Assembly: GCF_002374315.1 (NCBI RefSeq)
Contig: NZ_NWUX01000004.1
Location: forward strand, 1-64,000
DNA length: 64,000 nt
Direction of reading: 5' to 3'
Source of the DNA: Vreelandella nigrificans
GTDB taxonomy: Bacteria > Pseudomonadota > Gammaproteobacteria > Pseudomonadales > Halomonadaceae
This document shows, piece by piece, positions 1 to 9,107 of the stretch (position 1 is the first letter of the stretch; every line of letters begins with the position of its first letter). The notes beneath the pieces are model-generated. The model worked only from the letters and a program-made list of their open reading frames with translations. It was not told where the DNA came from and did no database searches. Both the position numbers and the translations under genes were made by a program.

Positions 1-233
1 TGACAAACCAAGGTTTTTACACCTTATTCACCGCTGGTAACGCTTGGCGTCCCCGGCAGCGGATGCGTACTTTACGGTTTCATGACCCGCTTGGCAAGGC
101 CTTTTGGGAAATAAGCGTGAGAAAGTTTCAGCATGCCCATATTTGACTGCTGAAAGCACTTCGATGGCACTGCATTGGCAGTTACACTGATACCTGCCTT
201 TAGCACCGAATGCCTATTACTCTGAGGTCTACG
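1..233. other. Intergenic region upstream of pyrB
   Basis: No reading frame of convincing length or codon use runs through this stretch and no tRNA cloverleaf or clear terminator is visible. It presumably holds the pyrB promoter. A TTGGCA hexamer at about 175-180 could be a -35 element, but I find no good -10 at the right distance, so no promoter is called. I see no PyrR-type attenuator hairpin. Confidence 0.4.
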
Positions 234-1259
234 ATGAGCCAGCACTTATTAACTGTCGATTCATTAAGCCGCGAAAGCGTTGATCATCTACTGCGTGTTG
301 CTGCGCGTATGGAGCCGATTGCTCAGCGGCGCCAAGTGACACGAGTGTTGGAAGGCGCAGTACTCGGCAACCTCTTCTTTGAGGCTAGTACCCGGACCCG
401 GGTAAGCTTTAATGCTGCCTTTTGTCGTTTAGGTGGAAGCGTATGCGATACCACCGGCTTTACGTTCTCCTCTATGGCCAAGGGAGAGTCGCTATATGAC
501 ACTAGCCGGGTGATGAGCGGTTACTGCGATGCAATAGTAATGCGTCACCCCGACCAGGGGTCGGTTGCTGAGTTTGCTGCAGCGACCAATGTACCAGTGA
601 TTAATGGAGGAGATGGCCCTGGCGAGCATCCGAGCCAAGCGCTTCTAGACCTTTACACTATTGATAAAGAGTTTCAGCGGCTGGGTAAATCGCTCAGTGG
701 TGCGCATATCTTACTTACCGGCGATTTGAAGTATGGCCGTACGGTGCATTCGCTGATTAAGCTACTGTCTCTTTACGACCCCTTGCGCATTACTCTGGTC
801 TCTCCACCAGGGCTTGAAATGCCATCAAAGCTGATTGACTTGGTCACGTCACGCGGGCACCGCATTGAACAGCGCGACTCATTGGCCAGCGATTTCTCAG
901 ACCTGGACGTGGTTTACACCACCCGCATCCAGAAAGAGCGTTTTACCGACGAGATGAATGAGAGCTTTCAGGGGCTGTCTGACGACTTTATGGTGAATCG
1001 CGATTTTCTTGACCGTCGCTGCAGTCAGAGCACGATTGTCATGCACCCGCTGCCCCGGGATAGCCGCCCAGGCGCTAATGACCTAAATGTGGATCTAAAT
1101 GGCGACCCACGATTGGCGATTTTCCGTCAGACAGATAACGGCATTCCCATGCGCATGGCCATTTTTGCAACGTTGCTCAACGTTGACGATTTGATAGAGA
1201 AGGATCTGCGCTCTGTACGCTGGTTCGTGCCTGCCCAAACTGGCACGCTCGACCGCTAG
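234..1259 (+). CDS. pyrB: Aspartate carbamoyltransferase catalytic chain
   Basis: Transfers the carbamoyl group of carbamoyl phosphate to L-aspartate, the committed step of de novo pyrimidine synthesis in the cytoplasm. The 341-residue protein carries the carbamoyl-phosphate motif FFEASTRTR, then the family motifs MRHP, HPSQALLDLYT, GDLKYGRTVHSL and HPLPR. These resemble the enterobacterial PyrB catalytic chain, though the protein is about 30 residues longer. I chose the ATG at 234 because GAGG lies 6 bases upstream; an in-frame ATG at 210 has no such site. Neither a regulatory pyrI nor the pyrR/pyrC-like partners found beside pyrB in Pseudomonas are present nearby. The gene stands alone and converges on ruvX. 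Identity is secure; subunit organisation is not known from the sequence. Confidence 0.95.
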   Translation: MSQHLLTVDSLSRESVDHLLRVAARMEPIAQRRQVTRVLEGAVLGNLFFEASTRTRVSFNAAFCRLGGSVCDTTGFTFSSMAKGESLYDTSRVMSGYCDAIVMRHPDQGSVAEFAAATNVPVINGGDGPGEHPSQALLDLYTIDKEFQRLGKSLSGAHILLTGDLKYGRTVHSLIKLLSLYDPLRITLVSPPGLEMPSKLIDLVTSRGHRIEQRDSLASDFSDLDVVYTTRIQKERFTDEMNESFQGLSDDFMVNRDFLDRRCSQSTIVMHPLPRDSRPGANDLNVDLNGDPRLAIFRQTDNGIPMRMAIFATLLNVDDLIEKDLRSVRWFVPAQTGTLDR

Positions 1260-1286
1260 CCCCCATCTTACTTTTAACAAGTGCTG

Positions 1287-1742
1287 CTAATAAGCAGTGC
1301 GCCCACCCGGAAGACCTTCCTGGTGGGCAAACCAACCTTCCAAAATAAGTACCGCGGCAATCCCGTCAACACTCTCTTCCCAGTAGTTACCACGGTGGCC
1401 TGCCGCGAGGGCAATTTGTTTCGCTTCGCGAGTAGAGCCCCGCTCATCGACCATTTCACAGGGCTTGCCGTAACGCCCATGAAGGCGGTTGCCAAATTTA
1501 CGTGCACGCGTACTCATCGCCGATTCGCTGCCATCCATATTAAGCGGCAAACCAACAACAAATAGATCAGGCTGCCACTCCTCTACTAGCCGTGAGACAA
1601 GATTCCAATCGGGAATACCGTCGCGAGCAGCTAACGGCGACAGCTCCCGAGCGCTATTTAACAGCTCATTCCCCACCGCAACACCGATGCGCCGGGTACC
1701 AAAGTCAAACCCGAGTATCAGCCGCTGCCCTATATCAGCCAT
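1287..1742 (-). CDS. ruvX: YqgF/RuvX family putative pre-16S rRNA nuclease / Holliday junction resolvase fold
   Basis: A 151-residue RNase H-fold protein of the YqgF family, linked in E. coli to 5' end maturation of 16S rRNA and originally predicted as a Holliday junction resolvase. The N-terminal GFDFGTRRIGVAVG is the first acidic strand of the fold; DERGSTREA and the VDGIAA segment carry the other conserved acidic positions. It is the last gene of a minus-strand run gshB-yqgE-ruvX, 12 bases after yqgE, an arrangement common in gammaproteobacteria and suggestive of an operon. The ATG at 1742 is the only sensible start. Length is normal for the family. Confidence 0.93.
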   Translation of the reverse strand: MADIGQRLILGFDFGTRRIGVAVGNELLNSARELSPLAARDGIPDWNLVSRLVEEWQPDLFVVGLPLNMDGSESAMSTRARKFGNRLHGRYGKPCEMVDERGSTREAKQIALAAGHRGNYWEESVDGIAAVLILEGWFAHQEGLPGGRTAY

Positions 1743-1754
1743 GATATGTAACCA

Positions 1755-2312
1755 TTACGCATGCCCCGCATCACGGGTCATCAAGTTAAGGTCAACCCCC
1801 AGAATGCCAGCCGCAGCGGCTAGGCGTTCGGCAGGTGGCGTATCAAATAGCACACTTCCCTGGCCTTCAACAGTCAACCAGGCGTTCTCTTTTAGCTCGT
1901 CTTCCAACTGCCCAACGTCCCAGCCTGCACAACCTAAGCAGACCAGAAAATGCTCAGGACCAGTGCCATCGGCAAGTGCCTGTAGAATATCCATTGAGGT
2001 GGTAAGCGCAATACCATCTTCCACTTGGACACTTGAGTCCCAATCCTGGCTATCGCCAATATGTAAAATGAAGCCACGATCCTTATGCATTGGACCGCCA
2101 TAATAGACTGGTGCATTACGGTGCGGGCTATCGTCTCCCCCCAGTGAAAGCTGTTCAAACAGGGCATCCAGGGTGATTTCAAGAGGCCGATTAGCGATAA
2201 CCCCCATGCAACCGTTATGGTCATGATCACATAGGTAGATCAGGCTACCCGCAAAATTAGGATCATCTAAGTGCGGCATTGCCATTAAAAAGTGATGCTT
2301 TAAACTTTGCAT
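1755..2312 (-). CDS. yqgE: YqgE/AlgH family protein
   Basis: A 185-residue UPF0301 protein (YqgE in E. coli, AlgH in Pseudomonas). Its biochemical role is not firmly established; AlgH was named from alginate regulation. Family signatures visible are the N-terminal HHFLMAMPHLDDPNF, the VIANRPL segment and LVCLGCAGWDVGQLEDEL. The start at 2312 is preceded by GGAG at good spacing; extending to an upstream start at 2333 adds only a basic stretch absent from the family. It lies between gshB and ruvX on the same strand. Confidence 0.92.
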   Translation of the reverse strand: MQSLKHHFLMAMPHLDDPNFAGSLIYLCDHDHNGCMGVIANRPLEITLDALFEQLSLGGDDSPHRNAPVYYGGPMHKDRGFILHIGDSQDWDSSVQVEDGIALTTSMDILQALADGTGPEHFLVCLGCAGWDVGQLEDELKENAWLTVEGQGSVLFDTPPAERLAAAAGILGVDLNLMTRDAGHA

Positions 2313-2379
2313 GCGTCTCCTACGGCCCACCAATTACTCGGCAAGCCTCGAATTATTTAGCGGCTAGGACGTTCAACCT

Positions 2380-3336
2380 TTAGGCAAGCCGACGCTCAAT
2401 CGCGTCCAGCAGCATGCCGGCAATATCGGTACCGCGCTGGTCATCGATTTCACGCACACAAGTGGGGCTTGTTACGTTAATTTCAGTGATGTAGTCACCG
2501 ATCACGTCTAAACCAACAAACATCAAGCCTTTCTCGCGAATCATCGGCTGCACCTGCTGAATTAACCAGTGATCACGTTCGGTTAGCTCACGACTGACGC
2601 CACGCCCACCAGCAGCCAGATTACCCCGGGTTTCCCCCACTGAAGGTATGCGCGCTAACCCAAAGGGTACTGGTTCACCATCAACCAACAAGATACGCGT
2701 GTCGCCGTCTTTAATTTCAGGCAAGTAGCGCTGCACCATAATTTGCCGCTGACCACGCAGCGTTAACTGTTCAATCACCGCGCCAATGTTGCGGCCATCA
2801 GGCCCAATATGAAAAATGCCGGTGCCACCCATACCATCCAGCGGCTTGAAAATCACATCGCCGTGCTCAGCGTGGAAAGCGCGCAGCACATCGTCGCGGC
2901 TAGCCACCAGTGTGGGCGCGCAGCACTGGGGAAACTGCTGGGCAAATAGCTTTTCATTACACTGCAAGAGTGCTGATGTGGGGTTTACCACCAGCACGCC
3001 TTCACGCTCGGCAAAACCTAATAGATGAACCGCATTGGTAAAATCAGTATCTACTGGCGGGTCTTTGCGCATTAGCACCACATCTAGCTCGGCTAACGGG
3101 CGCTGCACCGCGTCACCCAAATCGTACCAGTGGTTGGGGTCGCGGTGCACCGTAAGCAGGCGCATACGTGCGTAGGCTTGGCCCGCGCTCAAAAAAAGAT
3201 CATCCTGCTCCATGTAGTGAAGTGTGTAGCCGCGCTCTTGAGCCGCCCACAGCATGGCTATAGTGGTATCTTTTTTGTACGCGATGTCGCTGATGGGATC
3301 CATCACCACACCGAGATGCAACGTTGCTTGGCTCAT
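2380..3336 (-). CDS. gshB: Glutathione synthetase
   Basis: ATP-dependent ligation of gamma-glutamylcysteine and glycine to glutathione in the cytosol. The 318-residue protein matches the bacterial GshB length (about 315). The N-terminal GshB domain holds VMDPISDIAYKKDTT. The ATP-grasp domain follows, with DVIFKPLDGMGGTGIF as the phosphate-binding glycine loop, MVQRYLPEIKDGDTRIL, and near the end GDYITEINVTSPT, whose E and N are magnesium ligands in the family. The start at 3336 gives the canonical N terminus; an upstream in-frame extension to 3465 has no family similarity. It heads the gshB-yqgE-ruvX run. Confidence 0.96.
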   Translation of the reverse strand: MSQATLHLGVVMDPISDIAYKKDTTIAMLWAAQERGYTLHYMEQDDLFLSAGQAYARMRLLTVHRDPNHWYDLGDAVQRPLAELDVVLMRKDPPVDTDFTNAVHLLGFAEREGVLVVNPTSALLQCNEKLFAQQFPQCCAPTLVASRDDVLRAFHAEHGDVIFKPLDGMGGTGIFHIGPDGRNIGAVIEQLTLRGQRQIMVQRYLPEIKDGDTRILLVDGEPVPFGLARIPSVGETRGNLAAGGRGVSRELTERDHWLIQQVQPMIREKGLMFVGLDVIGDYITEINVTSPTCVREIDDQRGTDIAGMLLDAIERRLA

Positions 3337-3415
3337 CGGGGTACCTATCCAGACATGAACAATAGTAGGCAGTATGCCGTACTGCCTGCACAGCTCCAAC
3401 CACCGCGACGAGCGG

Positions 3416-4120
3416 CTACTCGCCTTGCCCCTCGGTGAGCGCACCGGGCACAAGACGAATAGCATCAGGCTCCAGGGTGATTAACTGCTGCTTATAAAGC
3501 CGCCCAATCGCCTGCTTATAGGCGCTCTTGCTCACACCCAGCCGAGTCTTAATTGCGTGGGCCGAACTTTTATCACCCAGAGGCAGGTAGCCACCGCTTT
3601 CGCGCAGCGCCTGTAATACCTTATCGCCGACCACATCTAATCGGGCCGCCCCTGGAGGTAGTAGCGAAATATCCACACGACCATCTTCACGGCGCTGCTT
3701 TACATAACCTTTCAGCGACTGCCCACGGCGCAGCGGCTGAGTAATATCATCTTGATAAATCAGCCCCCAGTAGCGGTGGTTGACGACAACCTTCATACCT
3801 AAATCCGTTCGGTCAGCAACCACAACAGACACTTCATCACCCTTCTCTAGCGCCCAGGCATCGTCGGTTAAAAAGCGATCAAGACGCATGGTGGCCACCG
3901 GCCGTCCCTGATCGTCGCTATATAGCATCACCAATACCCGCTTGCCGGGGTCAGGACGAAAGCGCTGCTCGCTGTAGGGCAATAGCACATCTTTAGGTTG
4001 CCCCCATTGTAAAAACGCCCCGGTATTATTGACCGCAGTTACAGTTAAGTATGCGACATCACCCAGTTGGGCAGATGCATCGCTGGCGGAGCGAGGCGAG
4101 GAGTGTGACTCACGGACCAT
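3416..4120 (-). CDS. CvfB/YitL-type S1 RNA-binding protein lacking the first S1 domain
   Basis: A 234-residue protein of the CvfB family of RNA-associated regulators. Visible are an S1-like domain from about residue 20 (GAFLQWGQPKDVLLPYSE), a further OB-like region (TDLGMKVVVNHRYWGLI), and a C-terminal winged-helix part with DKSSAHAIKTRLGVSKSAYKQAIGRLYKQ, matching the family end. As I recall, family members are about 280 residues and begin with another S1 domain; here that domain is missing. Upstream in frame there is a short EALLPVR stretch that could be a relic, then a stop at about 4238. I chose the ATG at 4120, which has AAGGA upstream. Either a natural short form or an N-terminally decayed gene. 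Confidence 0.8.
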   Translation of the reverse strand: MVRESHSSPRSASDASAQLGDVAYLTVTAVNNTGAFLQWGQPKDVLLPYSEQRFRPDPGKRVLVMLYSDDQGRPVATMRLDRFLTDDAWALEKGDEVSVVVADRTDLGMKVVVNHRYWGLIYQDDITQPLRRGQSLKGYVKQRREDGRVDISLLPPGAARLDVVGDKVLQALRESGGYLPLGDKSSAHAIKTRLGVSKSAYKQAIGRLYKQQLITLEPDAIRLVPGALTEGQGE

Positions 4121-4289
4121 GGGTACCGTCCTTACAGGAAGTAGAGCTTCATTATGGTGTCTTGCGAACGCAAGGCAAAGCATCGTGGTTACCAGCACAA
4201 CCAACAGCGGGGGAACAGCGTATAAAAAAATCGCTGCCTACGCATTGCTGGGCAGCGATCAGATAGAGGGTACTGGCGATAGTGAGTGC

Positions 4290-5009
4290 TTACAAATCAC
4301 CAAAGTGATGCTGTAAAAGCGTTAAGGCCACTACCGGGGCGGTTTCAGTACGCAGCACCCGAGGACCCAGTGTTAGTGGCGTAAAACCGCTAGCAACAGC
4401 GATGCTAATATCCGCGTCGCTTAAGCCACCTTCGGGGCCAATCAACAGCGCCGCCGCATCGGGGCGGGGCTGCTGGGAAAATACGTTGCCCGTCGCCAAG
4501 TGCAGCATTAAACGCAGCGGTTCTTGACGTTCGGCCAGCCACTCATCAAGCCCTTTGGGTGGGTAGACCGGCGGTACGACCGCTCGACCGCTCTGTTCGC
4601 AGGCGCTAGCCGCGACAGCCTGCCAATGCGCCAGCTTTTTCTCTTCTCGATCGCCTTTCAGGCGCACATCACCCCGCTCCGTATAGAGTGGGGTGATAGC
4701 CGCAACGCCTAACTCCACGGCTTTTTGAATGGCATAGTCCATCCGGTCACCCTTGGAGATCGCTTGACCAAGGTGCACTGCCAACGGCGACTCATTGCCC
4801 CCTTGCCAAAGCTCCTCAATACGTACCGAAGTATGTTTGCGGCCTACTTCGGCTAAGCGAACTCCTGCCTCTTGACCCCGGCCATCAAACAGTACCAGTG
4901 GCGCCCCTTCACCCATCCGCAGTACCCGCGTGACGTGTCGCGCAGGACCTTCCGGCAGCGTTAATGTGGCGCCGACTGCGAACTCAGCAGACACATAGAG
5001 GCGAGGCAT
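4290..5009 (-). CDS. rsmE: 16S rRNA (uracil-1498-N3)-methyltransferase RsmE
   Basis: SAM-dependent methylation of U1498 in the decoding region of 16S rRNA. The 239-residue protein begins MPRLYVSAEF, like E. coli RsmE, has the N-terminal PUA-like part (ARHVTRVLRMGEGAPLVLFDG) and the C-terminal SPOUT methyltransferase knot with LLIGPEGGLSDADI and LGPRVLRTETAPVVAL, where SAM binds. The start at 5009 fits the family; an upstream ATG at 5057 would add 16 unrelated residues and has no ribosome-binding site. It lies downstream of secB on the same strand. Confidence 0.95.
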   Translation of the reverse strand: MPRLYVSAEFAVGATLTLPEGPARHVTRVLRMGEGAPLVLFDGRGQEAGVRLAEVGRKHTSVRIEELWQGGNESPLAVHLGQAISKGDRMDYAIQKAVELGVAAITPLYTERGDVRLKGDREEKKLAHWQAVAASACEQSGRAVVPPVYPPKGLDEWLAERQEPLRLMLHLATGNVFSQQPRPDAAALLIGPEGGLSDADISIAVASGFTPLTLGPRVLRTETAPVVALTLLQHHFGDL

Positions 5010-5060
5010 TTTACCGTGTAAGGCAACCCAATTAGCGGCGAGCAATGTTTCCAACATAGC

Positions 5061-5570
5061 TTAGTGAGTGTTCTCTGCAGCTTGGCTTGCCTGCTGCGCT
5101 TCACGCTGCTTGCGCTGAGCATACATGGCTTCAAAGTTCACCGGCGCCAACATCAACGGTGGGAAACCACCACGATTGACAAGGTTATCCACGCACTCAC
5201 GGGCGTAAGGGAACAGCAGGTTAGGACAGAACGCACCCAAGGTTTGCTCAAGCTGAGCACCTTCGATACCAGAGATACGGAACAGGCCCGCTTGCTCAAC
5301 TTCCGCGAGGAATGACGTGGTGCCAGTTTCGCTGTCGTTAACCTGAGCCGTCACCTTCACAACCACTTCGTACTGGTCGTCAGCTACTTTCTGGCTGGTG
5401 GTGTTAAGGTCAAGATTCACTTTAGGCTTGAACGCCTGCTTAAATACAGAGGGCGAATTAGGCGCTTCAAACGAGATATCTTTTACGTAGATACGCTGTA
5501 GCGAGAACTTCAGCTGGGGCTTTTCACCTTCAGCGGCGCCAGCCTGCGGGGTGTTGTTATCTTCCGCCAT
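5061..5570 (-). CDS. secB: Protein-export chaperone SecB
   Basis: Cytoplasmic tetrameric chaperone that keeps precursors unfolded and delivers them to SecA. The 169-residue protein is slightly longer than E. coli SecB (155) owing to N- and C-terminal tails. Family segments seen include QRIYVKDISFEAPNSP near the start, the central VVKVTAQV strand, the acidic FLAEVEQAGLF stretch, and the C-terminal CPNLLFPYARECVDNLVNRGGFPPLMLAPVN region, given here only in part as FPYARECVDNLVNRGGFPP. It follows the rhodanese gene, as secB follows yibN-grxC in E. coli, but grxC is absent here. Confidence 0.96.
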   Translation of the reverse strand: MAEDNNTPQAGAAEGEKPQLKFSLQRIYVKDISFEAPNSPSVFKQAFKPKVNLDLNTTSQKVADDQYEVVVKVTAQVNDSETGTTSFLAEVEQAGLFRISGIEGAQLEQTLGAFCPNLLFPYARECVDNLVNRGGFPPLMLAPVNFEAMYAQRKQREAQQASQAAENTH

Positions 5571-5631
5571 TGGAATGCTCCTAATGATTCATTCAATAAA
5601 TTAAGACACGCGGATACTACCAGCCACGTGA

Positions 5632-6063
5632 TTACTTTTTAACGACCGGTAGGCCATCGGCCTGCCACTGCACCATACCGCCTTTTAGCTTGGTTGAGCG
5701 CTCGAAACCCGCTTTAGAGAGTTTCGCCTGAGCAGCCCCCGAGCTCTGACCATGTTTACACACCACGATGATCGGCTGGCTTTTGACTTTCTCCAGTTCG
5801 CTCATGCGGCTGTCGAGGCTACTTTGGGGTATGTTGCGTGCGCCAGCGATATGCCCGGCTTTAAAGTCTTTGCTTTCACGAATATCCAGCACCACCGCGT
5901 CTTCGCGGTTGATGAGCTGGGTGGCCTCAGTAGAAGTCACAGCATTAGTGGCAGCACTGCGCGTTTCATAGGTAATCCACGCTATCAGTACCAACAAAAA
6001 CGCCCCCACTAATAGGGGGTGGTTCATTACGAATTCGAACAGCTGATCGATCATCGCGAACAC
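5632..6063 (-). CDS. Membrane-anchored rhodanese domain protein (YibN-like)
   Basis: A 143-residue protein with one N-terminal membrane span (about residues 14-28, LLVGAFLLVLIAWIT) followed by a single rhodanese domain. The active loop CKHGQSSG with its cysteine is intact, so sulfur transfer is plausible, and AVVLDIRESKDFKAGHIAGA is the usual rhodanese entry. It occupies the yibN position upstream of secB and diverges from gpmI, as in E. coli. Start is uncertain: GTG at 6063 (AGAGA just upstream) or ATG at 6054. The substrate is unknown. Confidence 0.88.
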   Translation of the reverse strand: MFAMIDQLFEFVMNHPLLVGAFLLVLIAWITYETRSAATNAVTSTEATQLINREDAVVLDIRESKDFKAGHIAGARNIPQSSLDSRMSELEKVKSQPIIVVCKHGQSSGAAQAKLSKAGFERSTKLKGGMVQWQADGLPVVKK

Positions 6064-6307
6064 AATCTCTTGGTCTATACAGAAAAAAGCGGCCTAGCCA
6101 CTGTCAGAAACGCGACAAGTATACACGTCACACAGCATTCCGCGCAGGCCATGACGCCCGACGGTTGCCTGCGTTATGATGCCCCAAGCGCGCGCCTGTC
6201 GCGACCCCGATCATAAAGTGTTGTCTGAAAACGGTCTGAGCACTCTTCAATGACGTTTCAAACAACATCTCACGTCGCTTGGCGGACCAACTTAACGAGG
6301 TTTTTCC

Positions 6308-7876
6308 ATGGCTACATCTACTGCTACTCCGCGCCCCGTGGCGCTGATCATTTTAGACGGCTACGGCCACAACCCGGATAGTGCCCACAATGCTGTGGCT
6401 GCCGCGAATACGCCTAACATGGATAAACTGTGGGCCAACCGCCCCCATGCCTTCGTCCATACCGATGGCCGCCATGTGGGCTTGCCTGATGGGCAGATGG
6501 GTAACTCCGAAGTTGGTCATATGAACATAGGTGCGGGCCGTATCGTGTACCAGGACTTCACGCGTATCACCAAGGCCGTTGAAGAGGGTGAGCTGGATAC
6601 TAACGCGGTACTGACCAAGCCAATCGATGAAGCGGTGGCCAACGGTCATGCAGTCCACCTACTTGGATTACTCTCCCCTGGCGGCGTGCATAGCCATGAA
6701 GACCACTTTATTGCCATGGCCGAGCTGGCGGCTCGCCGCGGTGCACAGCGCATTTTCGTACATGCATTTTTGGATGGCCGTGATATGCCGCCGCAAAGTG
6801 CGCTCCGCTCAATTGAGCGAGCCAATGCCCGATTGGCGGAGCTGGTCGGTGCTGACAACGGCTTTGTTGCCTCGGTGATCGGCCGCTTTTACGCGATGGA
6901 CCGAGACAATCGCTGGGAGCGTGTTGAGCAGGCCTATCGCTTACTGACCGACGGCCACGCAGACTTTATCGCTTCCAGCGCTGAAACTGCTCTGCGTGAC
7001 GCTTACGAGCGCGGTGAAACCGATGAGTTTGTAGCCTCCAGTAGCATCCCCCTCAACAATAGCGCCATTACTCTACAAGATGGCGACGCAGCTATTTTTC
7101 TAAACTTCCGTTCTGATCGCGCCCGCGAGCTAACCCGTGCCTTCACCGAACCCAATTTTACTGGCTTCGAGCGTCGCGTTTGCCCGAAACTCGCTGGTGA
7201 TGGCATCGTGATGATGACCCAATATGCTGCTGACATCCCGGCACCGACTGCCTTTCCCCCGTCAGATCTTAGTGACACCCTGGGCGAAGTAGTCGCCAAA
7301 CGTGGACTGACCCAACTGCGCATTGCCGAAACCGAGAAGTACCCCCACGTTACCTTCTTCTTCTCTGGCGGTAACGAAGCGGAGTATGAGGGTGAAGAGC
7401 GCATCTTGGTGCCCTCCCCGCGGGACGTTAAAACCTACGATGAAAAGCCCGAAATGAGCGCATTCGAGATCACCGACAAGCTGGTGGAAGCGATCGATAG
7501 TGGTCGTTTTGATTTAATTGTATGCAACTATGCCAATGGCGATATGGTCGGCCACACCGGCGACTTTAACGCCGCAGTGAAAGCCATTGAAACCGTCGAC
7601 ACCTGCGTTGGCCGAGTAGTAGAAGCTATTGAGCGGGCAGGTGGCGCCTGTTTGATTACCGCCGATCACGGTAATGCCGAACAGATGGTGCATCCGGAAA
7701 CTGGCGCTCCCCAAACCGCTCACACTACCTTCGTAGTGCCTCTCATTTACGTGGGAGAGCGAGACGGCACGTTAGCAGATGGCCGCCTATGCGATTTAGC
7801 ACCTACGCTGCTGACGATGATGAATCAACCCGTTCCCGAAGCAATGACCGGGAAGCCGTTGATTACATTAGGCTGA
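6308..7876 (+). CDS. gpmI: 2,3-bisphosphoglycerate-independent phosphoglycerate mutase
   Basis: Interconverts 3- and 2-phosphoglycerate using two manganese ions, in glycolysis and gluconeogenesis. The 522-residue protein has the alkaline phosphatase superfamily start [11 protein letters not shown], the phosphoserine loop [17 protein letters not shown], the phosphatase-domain insertion with [14 protein letters not shown], and the C-terminal metal ligands in [15 protein letters not shown] and [14 protein letters not shown] 8 bases before the ATG supports the start. The stop overlaps the next start as TGATG, so gpmI and envC are probably cotranscribed. Confidence 0.97.
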   Translation: MATSTATPRPVALIILDGYGHNPDSAHNAVAAANTPNMDKLWANRPHAFVHTDGRHVGLPDGQMGNSEVGHMNIGAGRIVYQDFTRITKAVEEGELDTNAVLTKPIDEAVANGHAVHLLGLLSPGGVHSHEDHFIAMAELAARRGAQRIFVHAFLDGRDMPPQSALRSIERANARLAELVGADNGFVASVIGRFYAMDRDNRWERVEQAYRLLTDGHADFIASSAETALRDAYERGETDEFVASSSIPLNNSAITLQDGDAAIFLNFRSDRARELTRAFTEPNFTGFERRVCPKLAGDGIVMMTQYAADIPAPTAFPPSDLSDTLGEVVAKRGLTQLRIAETEKYPHVTFFFSGGNEAEYEGEERILVPSPRDVKTYDEKPEMSAFEITDKLVEAIDSGRFDLIVCNYANGDMVGHTGDFNAAVKAIETVDTCVGRVVEAIERAGGACLITADHGNAEQMVHPETGAPQTAHTTFVVPLIYVGERDGTLADGRLCDLAPTLLTMMNQPVPEAMTGKPLITLG

Positions 7877-9012
7877 TGCCAATGCGGGGAGTAATAGCAC
7901 TAAGCACAGTGTTGATGATGCTGTGCTCGCCCGCTATCGCCCAGGACGAGCATGCAGCACGCCAGCAATTAGATGCCCTTGGCCAGGAGATTGACTCCCT
8001 CTCGCAGCGCCTGAGTGCTACCGCCCAAGCTCGCGACAGCGCTGAGCGCGAGCTGCAACAAGTTGAGACAGAACTAGCCGAAACACACCAGCGCCTGGAT
8101 GCTCTGCAAGCCGAACGTCGCCAGTTGGATGCCGAAACCACGCAGCTACTACAGCACAGAGATCGCTTGGAGGCTGAGCGCGATGCTCAGTACGCCGCAT
8201 TAGCCCAACAGCTGGCCGCGCTTTACCGGCTTGGCCCAACTCCCCAGCTCAAGCTACTGCTTAACCAAAGCGACCCAGCTGAGCTCGACCGTATGCAGGC
8301 CTATCTCAACCGGCTGACCCAAGCCCGCCAGCAGCGCTTAACAGACATTCGGCGCTTAGACACCGCCCTTGCCGACACGCAACAAGCCTTAAGCGAGCGC
8401 CAAACGCGTCTTGATACGCTGGCAGATGAGCTAGAAACCCAAAGTACTCTGTTAGCTCAACGTACCGCAGAGCGGCGTGGCGTCGTAGCAACGCTAGATG
8501 ACCGCTATGGTAGCGAGGCTGATCGCCTGGCAGATCTTAACCAGAGCAGAGAACAGGCGGAGCAGCAGTTACGTGCTATCCAGGCTGAACTTGCCCGCTT
8601 ATCACAACCCTCTCCCACCACGCACATCACGCGCACCCAAGGCGATTTACCCTGGCCGGTGCAAGGATCCATTACTGCGGATTTCCAGCGCCGCGACGGC
8701 GTACACTATAACGGTATTGTTATTCAGGCCAACGAGGGGACTGCTGTCACGGCAGTCCACAGCGGCCGTGTAGTGTTTGCCGATTGGATGCGTGGTTTTG
8801 GTAATCTGCTCATTATCGATCACGGCGACCAAATCATGACACTACACGCCCATCTACAACAGTTCAGCGCTCGCCCTGGCCAGCAAGTCAACCGGGGTGA
8901 TGAAATTGGCCGGGTAGGCAACAGTGGCGGCCAGCCCCGTTCGGCGCTTTACTTTGAAGTGCGGCGAGGTGGAGCACCAATTAACCCTCAACGTTGGATT
9001 GCACGCCGCTGA
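7876..9012 (+). CDS. envC: Murein hydrolase activator EnvC
   Basis: Periplasmic activator of cell-division amidases at the septum (role known from E. coli). The 378-residue protein has a signal peptide (about residues 1-22, ending SPAIA), a long coiled coil to about residue 245 rich in Q, E, R and L heptads, and a C-terminal LytM/M23 domain (NGIVIQANEGTAV to the end). The first LytM metal motif HxGxD appears as HYNGIV, with the aspartate replaced, while HAH remains; this fits a non-catalytic activator. The start at 7876 overlaps the gpmI stop by one base. ctpA follows after 95 bases. Confidence 0.92.
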   Translation: MPMRGVIALSTVLMMLCSPAIAQDEHAARQQLDALGQEIDSLSQRLSATAQARDSAERELQQVETELAETHQRLDALQAERRQLDAETTQLLQHRDRLEAERDAQYAALAQQLAALYRLGPTPQLKLLLNQSDPAELDRMQAYLNRLTQARQQRLTDIRRLDTALADTQQALSERQTRLDTLADELETQSTLLAQRTAERRGVVATLDDRYGSEADRLADLNQSREQAEQQLRAIQAELARLSQPSPTTHITRTQGDLPWPVQGSITADFQRRDGVHYNGIVIQANEGTAVTAVHSGRVVFADWMRGFGNLLIIDHGDQIMTLHAHLQQFSARPGQQVNRGDEIGRVGNSGGQPRSALYFEVRRGGAPINPQRWIARR

Positions 9013-9107
9013 CGGGATAAGCTGACCTATATGAATGCCCAACGTAGCTTCACTATCTAAATTTGCGCGGCGCAGTGACGCGCCGCCTTTCGCCTTGCGG
9101 AGTCTGC

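Noticed and set aside
9063..9107. Upstream in-frame TTG start for ctpA
   Set aside because: ATG at 9108 has GGAG at 5-base spacing and gives a proper export signal.
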